A stretch of 64,000 nt of DNA from Puia sp963703355 (GCA_963703355.1 OY969813.1:1302001-1366000), one strand, 5' to 3'; positions 34,646 through 43,714 are shown, counted from the first letter of the stretch. Numbers and translations: made by a program. The notes: generated from the letters alone by a model not told the origin.

Positions 34646-34915
34646 ATGAACAAAGCAGAACTGATTGCAAAACTAGCCGACGACGCAGGCATCACAAAAA
34701 CTCAGGCCGGTGCCGCGCTGGATTCATTTACAGAAGCCATTGCTAAAACGCTTAAAAAAGGGGACAAAGTCACGCTCGTGGGCTTCGGCACTTTTTCAGT
34801 GTCAAAACGTGCAGCACGTAATGGACGTAATCCACAAACTGGTGCTACCATTAAAATCAAAGCAAAAAAAGTTGCTAAATTCAAAGCAGGGAAAGAGCTT
34901 GCCAGCCGGGTATAA
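34646..34915 (+). CDS. HU family DNA-binding protein
   Basis: 89 residues, full HU length: N-terminal helices MNKAELIAKLADDAGITKTQ, the conserved beta-turn GFGTFSVSKRAARNGRNPQT at 47-66, and the DNA-arm with TGATIKIKAKKV. A dimeric nucleoid protein that bends DNA. A perfect terminator follows. The Lys-rich composition is normal for the family. Confidence 0.97.
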   Translation: MNKAELIAKLADDAGITKTQAGAALDSFTEAIAKTLKKGDKVTLVGFGTFSVSKRAARNGRNPQTGATIKIKAKKVAKFKAGKELASRV

Positions 34916-34941
34916 AATCTTCAACTATATTTTCATAGCGG

Positions 34942-34964
34942 GGCCGGATATACCGGCCTTTTTT
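34942..34964 (+). terminator. Intrinsic terminator of the HU gene
   Basis: GGCCGG (34942-34947), five-base loop, CCGGCC (34953-34958), then TTTTTT. A classic hairpin plus U-tract, 27 bases after the HU stop; the T-run makes it effective rightward. Confidence 0.9.
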
Positions 34965-34997
34965 ATTTTCTAAAAAAATAAAATCACAAGAAACGTA

Positions 34998-35382
34998 TTA
35001 GTCCGCCAGTTTTTCATCCGGACTTATGAACTCTAATTTATAGATCCGCATAAGTAATAGAAATATGGAAATCAGTAATGGACCAAAAATCAGTCCTATG
35101 AAACCAAATAGCGGCACACCCACAAAAACGCCCGACAGTGTAATCAACGGATGCACATTGCCAATTTTTCTCTGCAGCCAGATACGAAAAATATTATCCA
35201 TGGTAACAATAACTCCCAGACCATATATAAGAATGATGATAGCTTTCGCTGTTTCACCATTGGCAAATTGAATAAGCGCAAGGGGCACATATGCGAGTGC
35301 AGGTAAATAATACAATTCCCAAAACGGACAACATGACGATAAAAAAGAACTGCCTGACTTTTTCCGGCTCAAAGGTTTTCAT
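34998..35382 (-). pseudogene. AI-2E family permease remnant with internal deletion and frameshift
   Basis: Two frames of one old gene are visible. From the ATG at 35382 the start of a typical Bacteroidota AI-2E permease is read (MKTFEPEKVRQFFFIVMLSV then LGIVLF), but this frame stops after 42 codons. In the next frame the protein resumes with the family C-terminus (YVPLALIQFANGETAKAI through to GLIFGPLLISIFLLLMRIY), ending at 34998. About 230 of roughly 360 residues between the two parts are missing, and the frame has shifted by one at the junction (near 35290). It cannot make a working transporter. A TTG-started 124-codon frame here is therefore not a real gene. Confidence 0.8.
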
Positions 35383-35417
35383 TATAACAGTTTATAGCAA
35401 GTTACTAAGACTAACTG

Positions 35418-35449
35418 TTGAAGACTTTTCAATTTTATAAGTACATTTA
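35418..35449 (+). promoter_or_regulatory. Promoter of the M28 peptidase gene
   Basis: TTG (35418-35420), 21-base spacer, TACATTTA (35442-35449; last base off the TAnnTTTG consensus), 17 bases before the ATG at 35467. Confidence 0.4.
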
Positions 35450-35466
35450 TCAATATTAAATGATGA

Positions 35467-37683
35467 ATGCCTAAAAACTATTTTATTTCGCTGGCTGTAT
35501 TTACAAGTATTTCATTACATGCACAGCAACGTCACATTTCAGGATTTAACGATAGTAGCGCTATATCGGAATTAAAAACGGAAAAAGCGTTCGACGATCT
35601 CATCAGCAGGGAAAATATTGGTTTAACGATTCGTGATTTGTCGTCGGTGCCGCACAATCTCGGTTCTGCTGGCAGTAAGGAAGTAGCAGAAAAAATTCAG
35701 CAAAGATTCCGTGAATTTGGTTTTGATGTTCACATGGATATTTATCAGGTTCTTTTCCCCGTGCCCACAGTAAGGATATTAGAGATGACAGCGCCTCAGA
35801 CTTTTCATGCTTTGTTGAAGGAACCTGCATTAAAAGAAGATGCCAGCAGCGGACAGCCAAACCAGCTTCCTACTTACAATGCCTGGAGTGCCGACGGAAA
35901 TGTTACTGCTGCATTGGTATATGTGAATTACGGATTAAACTCAGATTATGAGGAGTTGGCCAGAATGGGCATTGATGTGAAAGGTAAAATTGTTATCGCC
36001 AGATATGGACAGAGTTGGCGTGGTATAAAACCAAAAATTGCGCAGGAACACGGAGCCATCGGTTGTATAATATATTCCGATCCGAAAGACGATGGCTATT
36101 ACCAGGGAGAAGTTTATCCGAAGGGTGCGTTTAAAAATGAGTATGGCGTGCAACGTGGAAGCGTAATGGATATGGTTGTATACCCCGGAGATCCACTCAC
36201 TCCGGGAGTGGGCGCCACCAAAGATGCCAAGAGGTATGCATCTCACCTCGATGCTCCCAATCTGCTTAAAATCCCGGTTTTACCTATCAGCTACCATGAC
36301 GCAAAACCGCTACTGGAAGCGTTGACCGGACCGGTTGCACCTGAAAATTGGCGGGGTGCCCTTCCGATAACTTATCATGTAGGCCCTGGAAAATCTATCG
36401 TTCATCTTGAACTGAAATTCGATTGGAAGCTGGTACCCTGTTACGACGTAATAGCAATGATAAAAGGATCTGCATTCCCTGATGAATGGATTATCAGGGG
36501 AAATCATCATGACGCCTGGGTTAACGGGGCTATGGATCCGATCAGCGGTCAGGCTTCCATGCTGGAAGAGGCAAAGGCAGTCGGGACGCTCGTCAAATCC
36601 GGATGGAGACCAAAACGAACAATCGTTTATTGTTCCTGGGATGGAGAAGAACCAGCGCTTGTGGGATCTACCGAATGGGTAGAAGATCACGCAGCGGAAC
36701 TGCAGAAACGTACCGTAGTATATATTAATTCAGACGAGAACGGCCGGGGATTCCTGAATGCTGGCGGTTCGCATGCGCTGGAGACCATGGTAGATGAAGT
36801 TGCCAAAAATGTTCAGGATCCTCAAACAGGTATCAGCATTTATGAAAGATTGAAAGCGTTTAAGGTTACGTCCGCAGCAGGTCCCTCAGAAGCGAAAGAG
36901 ATCATGGATAAAACAACACTTCATTTGGAAGCTCTTGGAACGGGTTCGGATTTCTCACCATTTCTGCAACACCTGGGTATTCCTTCCATCGATTTGGGTT
37001 TTTCCGGAGAAGATAAAGGTGGATCCTACCATTCAATTTATGATTCCTACGATAATTTTGTCCGGTTTATAGATCCCGGATTTTATTATTGTGCTACGCT
37101 CTCCAAAATGGCTGGTCATGTTTCGCTGCGTATGCTGGATGCCGACAGGCTGCCATTTGATTATAGAACGCTGTACAAAGAAATAAAATCATACGAGACA
37201 GAACTTCAAAATTCCGTTACGAAACTCCGCGAAACGACCGCCATAAACAATGAAATCATACGCAGGAAATATCCGGAGTTCGCATCGGATACGGCAAAAA
37301 CTTATATCCCTGCATCCATAAAACCCGATGTGCCCTATATCAATTTCTCTCCTTTGGAAAATGCCATTGCCAATCTGGGCAAGGCCTCAGATCATGCCTT
37401 TGAAATGTTGGAGAACGGAGCACTGAGTGCAAATCAACAAGTTCATCTTAACCAGCAACTTTACCAGGCGGAACAACAATTATTGCTGGAGAATGGACTA
37501 CCACTCAGGCCCTGGTACAAGCATGTATTGTACGCCCCCGGATTCTATACCGGTTATGCTGTGAAGACTTTACCAGGCATACGGGAATCCATAGAGCAAA
37601 GAAATTTTCATGAAGCTGAAAGTGGAATCAATCGGGCAGCTGCTGCAATTAACAGGCTGGCGGAATATCTGGAAGCCTTGTGA
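35467..37683 (+). CDS. M28 peptidase, glutamate carboxypeptidase II-like
   Basis: 738 residues, exported by the leader MPKNYFISLAVFTSISLHAQ. Order as in human GCPII: N-terminal part, PA domain (about 120-260, with GKIVIARYGQSWRGIKPK), peptidase (about 330-570) and a dimerisation domain of the transferrin-receptor type (to 738). Zinc ligands are in NHHDAWVNGAMDP (H, D), SWDGEEPALVGSTEW (E), INSDENGRG (D) and YHSIYDSYDNF (H). Removes C-terminal acidic or other residues from peptides in the periplasm. Stands alone, converging with the DUF2569 gene. Confidence 0.93.
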   Translation: MPKNYFISLAVFTSISLHAQQRHISGFNDSSAISELKTEKAFDDLISRENIGLTIRDLSSVPHNLGSAGSKEVAEKIQQRFREFGFDVHMDIYQVLFPVPTVRILEMTAPQTFHALLKEPALKEDASSGQPNQLPTYNAWSADGNVTAALVYVNYGLNSDYEELARMGIDVKGKIVIARYGQSWRGIKPKIAQEHGAIGCIIYSDPKDDGYYQGEVYPKGAFKNEYGVQRGSVMDMVVYPGDPLTPGVGATKDAKRYASHLDAPNLLKIPVLPISYHDAKPLLEALTGPVAPENWRGALPITYHVGPGKSIVHLELKFDWKLVPCYDVIAMIKGSAFPDEWIIRGNHHDAWVNGAMDPISGQASMLEEAKAVGTLVKSGWRPKRTIVYCSWDGEEPALVGSTEWVEDHAAELQKRTVVYINSDENGRGFLNAGGSHALETMVDEVAKNVQDPQTGISIYERLKAFKVTSAAGPSEAKEIMDKTTLHLEALGTGSDFSPFLQHLGIPSIDLGFSGEDKGGSYHSIYDSYDNFVRFIDPGFYYCATLSKMAGHVSLRMLDADRLPFDYRTLYKEIKSYETELQNSVTKLRETTAINNEIIRRKYPEFASDTAKTYIPASIKPDVPYINFSPLENAIANLGKASDHAFEMLENGALSANQQVHLNQQLYQAEQQLLLENGLPLRPWYKHVLYAPGFYTGYAVKTLPGIRESIEQRNFHEAESGINRAAAAINRLAEYLEAL

Positions 37684-37686
37684 ATG

Positions 37687-38340
37687 TTACTTATCGGGAG
37701 GATAAACAAAAGTCTGTTTCACCTGCTCAGACTTCAATAAGTAACTGAACCAAATTACAGCATAAAGAATTCTGGAAATCTGAATGACACTGTCGTGGCG
37801 TATGCTAATCATATTCGCCGGCATGGAGATGTGGTGATAAACGACCAATAATATCAACGTGGCGATAACATAAAAGCCTACATAATAAATAAACATCATC
37901 GGGAAAATATCTCTCCTTCCGAAGAACCAAAATAAAAGTGCCGCTGTTCCTGTCAAAGAAAATAAAGAAAGAAATAATTCAATAATAAATATAATCTGGT
38001 ATTCGACGCCGCCGTTCTGTGCCAGCATATTCCAGTTGGAAAGTGAATAATAATCCGCCGCCCAGAAAAAATAGGCCTGAATTAAAATCCTTGCTACAAG
38101 ATTAAATCCCAGAAAAAGCAGCCAACCATGCAATGGTAAACCGGCATTGCTGCGCTGATCAGCGGTTTTAGTTTTTTTATTCAGAAACCCGAATAACATG
38201 GTAAATAATACACCAAAGAAAAAACTCTGCCAGACAGCAAGCCAATTGATATTGGAAATTCGTGCGTTGGGGACATCTCCATTTGCCATAGATAAGTAAC
38301 AAATCGGCAGCAATAATAACAGTATAAAAATACGGCGCAC
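37687..38340 (-). CDS. DUF2569-type membrane protein
   Basis: 217 residues with a signal or first helix (MRRIFILLLLLPICYLSMAN) and four or five later membrane helices, with LPLHGWLLFLGFNLVARILI near residue 68 as the DUF2569-like part. Function unknown. Its stop is four bases from that of the M28 gene. Confidence 0.75.
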   Translation of the reverse strand: MRRIFILLLLLPICYLSMANGDVPNARISNINWLAVWQSFFFGVLFTMLFGFLNKKTKTADQRSNAGLPLHGWLLFLGFNLVARILIQAYFFWAADYYSLSNWNMLAQNGGVEYQIIFIIELFLSLFSLTGTAALLFWFFGRRDIFPMMFIYYVGFYVIATLILLVVYHHISMPANMISIRHDSVIQISRILYAVIWFSYLLKSEQVKQTFVYPPDK

Positions 38341-38535
38341 GCTGATCGTTTAGGATTTACCAAACATAATAAATAAATGGCACTAAATCCCCCTTTTAAG
38401 CCCGCTCATCCTGACTATGAACAATTTAAAACAAACGCAACCAGACATATAAAATATCGTACTCACTTCTAAGCGCTTATATTCTTTTCATCAAAAACTC
38501 ATAGTCTTTTCTATTAAAACGTCAAAACTAAAATA

Positions 38536-39405
38536 ATGCAATTAAAATATATATTACCCGCCAGCGCATTCTTCGTATTGTTTTCTTTAATAAGCGCCTG
38601 TTCTAAATCTACTGGTTATGGAGGTACTACCCCGCCTGTTACCTATCCGGTTACTCCGCAGACAAGCTCATTTGAGATAAAGACGGATTCCCATTTTGGG
38701 TCGTATTTGACGGACGCGAATGGGAACACGCTTTATTTTTTCTCCCTTGACGCAAAAGACAGTTCTGCATGTACTGGTAGCTGCCTGACCTCATGGCCTC
38801 TTTCTTATGTAGCCGGTCCGACCTTCGGTTCAGGTTTGAATGCTGCTGATTTTTCAACCATTACAAGGGCAGATGGTGCTAAACAGACAACTTATAAAGG
38901 ATGGCCCTTATACACCTATGCGGGAGATAGTCCCGGAAATATTGGCGGAGATGGCATAGAAAATATCTGGTATGTTGCTAAGCCGGATTATACGGTCATG
39001 CTGGTAAAATATCAACTTACCGGAAATGATGGAATACATTATGACAGCACATATAAACCGGGAATCGGAGCAACTTATTATTTGACCGATGACCATGGCG
39101 TTACTTTATATTCTTTTTCCCAAGACAAGTTTAATAAAAATAATTATACGCTTTCGGATTTCAGCAATGACAGTTTCTGGCCAATCGTTCAGATTAGCTC
39201 CATACAAAGTGTACCTTCAACATTGGATAAAGCTGCATTCTCTTCGATTACAGTTTTTGGTAAACCACAGATGACATATAGAGGCTGGCCCATATATAAA
39301 TTTGGCCCTGACGGTAATATTCGGGGGAACAACCAGGGAATCAGCGTACCATCCCCAGGAATCTGGCCGGTAATGGATCAATTTAGTCAATCCGCCCCAC
39401 AATAA
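38536..39405 (+). CDS. Secreted lipoprotein with two Yx(FWY)xxD repeats
   Basis: 289 residues. Lipobox ISACSKS (Cys22). Two copies of the COG4315/secreted-repeat domain: TLYFFSLDAKDSSACTGSC followed by WPLSY, and TLYSFSQDKFNKNNY followed by WPIV, each with the conserved Y-x-[FWY]-x-x-D core. Each also has the YKGWPLY/YRGWPIY segment. These lipoproteins of unknown role often occur near haem or electron-transport genes. It is the first gene of the rightward block containing the ECF sigma factor (34 bp later) and a cytochrome. Confidence 0.82.
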   Translation: MQLKYILPASAFFVLFSLISACSKSTGYGGTTPPVTYPVTPQTSSFEIKTDSHFGSYLTDANGNTLYFFSLDAKDSSACTGSCLTSWPLSYVAGPTFGSGLNAADFSTITRADGAKQTTYKGWPLYTYAGDSPGNIGGDGIENIWYVAKPDYTVMLVKYQLTGNDGIHYDSTYKPGIGATYYLTDDHGVTLYSFSQDKFNKNNYTLSDFSNDSFWPIVQISSIQSVPSTLDKAAFSSITVFGKPQMTYRGWPIYKFGPDGNIRGNNQGISVPSPGIWPVMDQFSQSAPQ

Positions 39406-39439
39406 TTGCATTGAAAAGAAACTTATACATCACCAGATT

Positions 39440-40012
39440 TTGGATAATATAGTTTACGTCATAGAAGGGTGCAGGAAACAAGACGCACGTTGCCAGAAAA
39501 TACTATACGAGCGATTTTATGGCTACGTACTGAAAATTTCTTTCCGGTATGTTTATCGATACGATGTGGCAGTAAATATCGCCAACGATGCGTTTGTGAA
39601 AATATTCCGTCATATGGAAAGATTCCGGTATGAAGAAGAAGATTATCCGGAAAGACTTTTGATGGCATGGATGAAAAGAATTGCGATCAATACTTCGATA
39701 GATGAATTGCGTAAAAATAATATGACTCCGGAAATTGGTGGTATTCCGGATTATGTATGGGAAGAAGCAGACAATAGTCAGAAAGCGGATCACCTGTTGT
39801 TATATAAAGAGCTGATAAGTTATGTTAAAGGGTTACCGCCGATGTATCGGATCGTTTTTAACATGTTTGTGATAGATGGTTGTACGCATTTTGAAATTGC
39901 GGATACGTTGGGAATCTCGGTAGGTACTTCAAAATCAAATTTATCGCGCGCGAGAGGCATTTTGCAAAAAATTATTAAAGAAAAGGAGGAGTCGAAATCA
40001 TGGAGCATCTAG
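39440..40012 (+). CDS. ECF-type RNA polymerase sigma factor
   Basis: 190 residues, start TTG (no ATG upstream in frame). Region 2 is at about 20-90 (YERFYGYVLKISFRYVYRYD, then IANDAFVKIFRHMERF), and region 4 at 125-180 (LPPMYRIVFNMFVIDGCTHF, then EIADTLGISVGTSKSNLSRA). Members of this group turn on envelope genes. It overlaps the next gene by 13 bp, so the barrel protein behind it is the natural partner and probably its anti-sigma. The leader lies 34 bp after the YxFxxD lipoprotein gene, so that gene may be co-transcribed. Confidence 0.93.
   Translation: MDNIVYVIEGCRKQDARCQKILYERFYGYVLKISFRYVYRYDVAVNIANDAFVKIFRHMERFRYEEEDYPERLLMAWMKRIAINTSIDELRKNNMTPEIGGIPDYVWEEADNSQKADHLLLYKELISYVKGLPPMYRIVFNMFVIDGCTHFEIADTLGISVGTSKSNLSRARGILQKIIKEKEESKSWSI
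39983..39990 (+). promoter_or_regulatory. Strong Shine-Dalgarno site inside the sigma gene
   Basis: AAGGAGGA lies ten bases before the ATG of the barrel gene at 40000, within the last codons of the sigma gene. A perfect SD core is unusual in Bacteroidota, where such sites are weak, and it fixes the overlapping start. Confidence 0.6.
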
Positions 40013-41343
40013 AGAATGATATGGACGACCTGTTCCAGAAAGCAGGCGAACTTTATCCACTCAAAACCTCCGGGTCGGATTGGGAAGCTGTGCTTGGTAA
40101 ACTTAATGAGGAAGGCTTTGGAGATCAACAGAGTGCGGCTAAGGTCGGTTCAAAAGGATCGGGAAGTAAGCGCAAATGGCTTTTACTGTTACTCCTTATT
40201 TCATTAAGCGCAGGGTCCATTGTTTATTTTTCATCATCCGAAAACAAAAATCGCAGTTCGGCGTCTAATCAGGTAAATATCACTAAGGTCCACAGGGCCG
40301 CAACCTTAGTAAACACCCCGAATTCAAAGGTTTCTGCTTCCATAAAACCAGTTCCCATGCAGACACAGACTGGGATATCCAAAAAATATGCAAGCCATAA
40401 ACGAAAAACAAATAAATTAATCAATCAATCAGAAAATTCGGATATCCAACGTCTGCAGTCTGATTTATCAAATGGAATTGTACAGCAAAATAGATTCAGT
40501 AGTTCCAACAAACGAGAACGGGCTGTTTTAAGCAGCGAAATAATCAATGCCAACCTGGCACTTTCTGATAATTCCAGTGTTAATCAAACTGACTTGCAGC
40601 GAACACTGGCAGAAAAGCCTCTTTCCCTATCCGTCGTGCATAGCAATGATAGGATCAAAGTAGATGCGATTCCATTGCCTTCCACTTCAAAATCCGCAAA
40701 TGATCCATTACCAGTTGTGCATTCAATGAAGCCCGAAAAAAAATCCATTAATAAAGGCTTCTATGTTGGGTTTCTTGGCGGACCGGATGTAAGCATGGTG
40801 AAATTCCAATCGGTAAAACAATTAGGGTTTAGTTTGGGAGCAATTATAGGATATCGTTTCAATAAAAGATTTTCTGTAGAAACCGGGCTGCTTTGGGATA
40901 AGAAATATTACTATTCAGATGGGGAATATTTTAAGAAAAGCGGAACTATGCTCCCTCCTTATACCTCGATATTGACCGTAAACGGGAATTGTAATATGTG
41001 GGAGATTCCCATATCCCTTCGTTATGATTTTGCAATGGGAACCAATCATTTGTTCTTTGTAAAAGGTGGCTTCTCTTCTTATATCATGAAGCACCAAAAT
41101 TATGTTGCAAGTGTGGACAATTCGGGATCCAACCCCTGGAATTACCCTTTTCAATCTAACCAAACAAAAAATTATTTTCTATCCATTGCTCAGTTAAGTG
41201 CCGGATATGAATATTCCACCAGTGCCAAAACTAAATTAAGTTTTGAGCCTTATGTAAAAATACCACTGCAGGGATTTGGAATCGGCAATATGCCCATTTC
41301 AAGTACAGGATTTTACATTGGAATCATCTATTCATTCCATTAA
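40000..41343 (+). CDS. Anti-sigma-like head fused to an outer-membrane beta-barrel
   Basis: 447 residues with no signal peptide. A short acidic cytosolic head (residues 1-50, including SDWEAVLGKLNEEGF) is followed by one helix (KWLLLLLLISLSAGSIVYF, about 55-74), a polar, serine/asparagine-rich periplasmic stretch (75-245) and a PorT-like beta-barrel (about 250-447; GFYVGFLGGPDVSMVKF to GIIYSFH). The head/helix part matches the layout of anti-sigma factors and the gene overlaps its sigma partner by 13 bp. If the barrel really enters the outer membrane, one chain spans cytosol, inner membrane, periplasm and outer membrane. Known in similar form in related genomes only as an outer-membrane protein; function not established. 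Confidence 0.82.
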   Translation: MEHLENDMDDLFQKAGELYPLKTSGSDWEAVLGKLNEEGFGDQQSAAKVGSKGSGSKRKWLLLLLLISLSAGSIVYFSSSENKNRSSASNQVNITKVHRAATLVNTPNSKVSASIKPVPMQTQTGISKKYASHKRKTNKLINQSENSDIQRLQSDLSNGIVQQNRFSSSNKRERAVLSSEIINANLALSDNSSVNQTDLQRTLAEKPLSLSVVHSNDRIKVDAIPLPSTSKSANDPLPVVHSMKPEKKSINKGFYVGFLGGPDVSMVKFQSVKQLGFSLGAIIGYRFNKRFSVETGLLWDKKYYYSDGEYFKKSGTMLPPYTSILTVNGNCNMWEIPISLRYDFAMGTNHLFFVKGGFSSYIMKHQNYVASVDNSGSNPWNYPFQSNQTKNYFLSIAQLSAGYEYSTSAKTKLSFEPYVKIPLQGFGIGNMPISSTGFYIGIIYSFH

Positions 41344-41366
41344 CGATAAAAGGTTTATAAATCATC

Positions 41367-41777
41367 ATGCGAAAAAAACTTTTTTTTGGCATAGGCATCT
41401 TCTTGCTCCTGGTGTCTGCATGGGGTATTTACAGGGTCACTCGCCCGCACAAAAATGCAGCGGGTGAGCAATCATCTGCGACCTTGTCTGCATGGACTTT
41501 TTATAGTGAATTTATATCCAACGAGAATGAAGCAGATAAAAAATGGGTAGGAAAAGTTATTACAGTCACTGGTATCATTTCTTCGAAAAATGAATCCGCC
41601 GAATACGTTTCAATAATATTGCGGGCTAAGCCGGAAGGTGGTGTTAATTGCAGTATGCTTAAAAAAGATTTCGAACCGGGCGACAATTCTAAAATAGGAG
41701 ATTCAGTAGTCATAAAAGGAAAATGCACTGGTTTTCTTGTGGATGTAAATATGGTTGATTGTGTTTTTATAAAATAA
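41367..41777 (+). CDS. Membrane-anchored OB-fold (tRNA_anti-like) protein
   Basis: 136 residues: a hydrophobic anchor (FFGIGIFLLLVSAWGIYRVT, about 5-24) and one OB-fold of the tRNA_anti-like family, with GKVITVTGIISS and GDSVVIKGKCTGF marking strands 1 and 4. Despite the family name these exported forms are not tRNA binders; their role is unknown. Downstream of the barrel gene by 23 bp, same operon. Confidence 0.78.
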   Translation: MRKKLFFGIGIFLLLVSAWGIYRVTRPHKNAAGEQSSATLSAWTFYSEFISNENEADKKWVGKVITVTGIISSKNESAEYVSIILRAKPEGGVNCSMLKKDFEPGDNSKIGDSVVIKGKCTGFLVDVNMVDCVFIK

Positions 41778-41807
41778 ACAGGTGTATTGAATAATTAAAT
41801 TAATCCA

Positions 41808-42197
41808 ATGAAACTTTTCGGGTACCTGATGATCTTGTTTTCATTCATGACATTGACTGGTGTTCCTTCCTGCACGTCCGTAAATAAGGAAGAACTCATT
41901 CCTTCGGGCTGTGATACGGCAGAAATGACTTATGCTGCAGACATCGTACCCATACTACAGAATCACTGTTATTCCTGTCACAGCGCCGTAAATCCAAGCA
42001 GTGGATTTCCATTGGAGGGATATATTAACCTTCATCCGTACAGCATTGACACGACCGGTGGGAGAACATGCACGCTGATTGGAAATATATCACATGATCC
42101 GGGATATGATCCCATGCCTTTCGGCGAACCTAAACTAGATAGTTGCTTAATCAATCAAATTGCTGATTGGGTAAACAGAGGAGCACTAAATAATTAA
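41808..42197 (+). CDS. c-type cytochrome lipoprotein (single haem)
   Basis: 129 residues. Lipobox-like GVPSCTS (Cys22). One haem site, CYSCH (C54, C57, H58), and Met103 in YDPMPFG as the likely sixth ligand. Small cytochrome domain that could pass electrons in the periplasm or at the outer membrane. Third in the run barrel, OB-fold, cytochrome, YceI, DUF5777 with gaps of 10-30 bp, so co-transcribed. Confidence 0.88.
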   Translation: MKLFGYLMILFSFMTLTGVPSCTSVNKEELIPSGCDTAEMTYAADIVPILQNHCYSCHSAVNPSSGFPLEGYINLHPYSIDTTGGRTCTLIGNISHDPGYDPMPFGEPKLDSCLINQIADWVNRGALNN

Positions 42198-42207
42198 ATC
42201 AACTACC

Positions 42208-42756
42208 ATGAAAGCACCATATTATCAGCTTTTACTAATAGGCCTGCTTTTTACATTCGATGGATTCAGTCAGAGATACAGCACAAAAACCGGGTTTATT
42301 GGATTTTATTCAAAAACCTCTTTGGAAGATATCAAAGCAGAAAACAATCAGGTCTATTCTGTGCTGGATCTGACGAGCCATCGTTTGGCATTTGCTGCCC
42401 TGCTTAAAGGATTCCTATTTCCAAAAGAACTAATGCAGGAACACTTCAACGAGAATTATGTTGAAAGTGATAAATATCCAAAAGCTACATTTTCGGGAAC
42501 ATGTACCGGTGAAATGGATCTCACAAAAGATGGCACCTATCAGGTGGTAATCAAAGGCGATTTAAATCTGCATGGTATTACGAAGCCGATCGAAACCACA
42601 GCGCAGTTGATTGTGACAAAAGATCATATCAATGGAACGTCCGTATTCAAAATAAAACCGGAGGATTTTAATATTACAATACCCGGTATTGTCAGGGACA
42701 AAATTGCAAACGAAATGGATATTAAGGTTCAAACGGACTGGGAAGCATCAAATTAA
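42208..42756 (+). CDS. YceI family periplasmic lipocalin-like protein
   Basis: 182 residues with signal peptide (ending FDGFSQ). The YceI fold is seen in KTGFIGFYSKTSLEDIKAEN, NENYVESDKYPKATFSG and KGDLNLHGITKPIETTAQL. YceI proteins hold isoprenoid chains such as quinones in a barrel. With the cytochrome upstream this suggests lipid-quinone or haem-linked redox chemistry, though the ligand is unproven. Confidence 0.92.
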   Translation: MKAPYYQLLLIGLLFTFDGFSQRYSTKTGFIGFYSKTSLEDIKAENNQVYSVLDLTSHRLAFAALLKGFLFPKELMQEHFNENYVESDKYPKATFSGTCTGEMDLTKDGTYQVVIKGDLNLHGITKPIETTAQLIVTKDHINGTSVFKIKPEDFNITIPGIVRDKIANEMDIKVQTDWEASN

Positions 42757-43700
42757 TGAATATGAAAAAAAGAAAAATTTTTCTCTGCATACTACCGTTT
42801 ATCGGAATATTTCAATTGAATGCCCAGGATAGTCTGCTTTTAAGTTTAAACGATTCAATTGCTTCAGGGCACCATGCTGAATATGTTTCCGGAACTTTTA
42901 AAGCGTTGTATATTGTTAATATGAAAACTATCGAAGCCCCCGCGGCAGGTTCATTGAATTTTGAGATCCAACATCGGTTTGGTACAGTAAACTCGGGAGC
43001 ATACAATTTATTTGGATTGGATTTTGCAACCTTTCGAATTGGACTTGACTATGGAATCAGCGATCGGCTTTCTGTAGGACTCGGGAGAAGCACAAATTTA
43101 AAAACTTTTGACGGGTATGTGAAATACAAACTGTTTAGACAAACAGACAATTCCACAAAAATGCCTGTGTCTGTGAGTTTATTAGGCACATCGGATTATT
43201 ATTCCCAACATTTTAATATCGGAAAAGAGGATAGTATTTTAAAAAATGAATACAGATTCAATTATACTGCACAAATTCTGATAGCAAGGAAATTCAGCAG
43301 CCAGTTCTCTATGGAAATCACGCCGACATTCATTCATTATAACTTAGTTGATTCGAATAACGATCACAATAAAGTATTTGCTCTTTGTACAGGTGCCAGA
43401 ATGAAAATAAGTAAACGCATGGCGATCACTGCAGAATATGACTATTTATTCCCAAATCAGTTGAATTCACAATTAAATCCGGGAGGTCCTCCGAGAACAA
43501 ATTCTCTTTCATTTGGATGGGATATCGAAACAGGCGGTCACGTGTTTCAATTGGTTTTTACCAATTCAGAAAGCATGGTTGAATCGCAATACATTGGCCA
43601 AACCTCCGGCACATGGAGTAAAGGGTATATTTATTTTGGATTCAATATTTCACGAAATTTTAATTTGAAACCACACGACAAAGCCAAAATCGCCGGCTGA
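42756..43700 (+). CDS. DUF5777 beta-barrel protein
   Basis: 314 residues with signal peptide (ending FQLNAQ). Beta-rich throughout; opening pattern EAPAAGSLNFEIQHRFGTVN and the later FDGYVKYKLFRQ fit DUF5777, an outer-membrane barrel family usually next to YceI and cytochromes in Bacteroidota. Its ATG shares a base with the YceI stop codon (ATTAATG), showing tight coupling. Confidence 0.85.
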   Translation: MNMKKRKIFLCILPFIGIFQLNAQDSLLLSLNDSIASGHHAEYVSGTFKALYIVNMKTIEAPAAGSLNFEIQHRFGTVNSGAYNLFGLDFATFRIGLDYGISDRLSVGLGRSTNLKTFDGYVKYKLFRQTDNSTKMPVSVSLLGTSDYYSQHFNIGKEDSILKNEYRFNYTAQILIARKFSSQFSMEITPTFIHYNLVDSNNDHNKVFALCTGARMKISKRMAITAEYDYLFPNQLNSQLNPGGPPRTNSLSFGWDIETGGHVFQLVFTNSESMVESQYIGQTSGTWSKGYIYFGFNISRNFNLKPHDKAKIAG

Positions 43701-43714
43701 CTTTTCATATGACT

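Noticed and set aside
34998..35372. 124-residue AI-2E permease as an intact gene
   Set aside because: It holds only the C-terminus of the family, starts with TTG in the middle of an older frame, and the real N-terminus is out of frame upstream.
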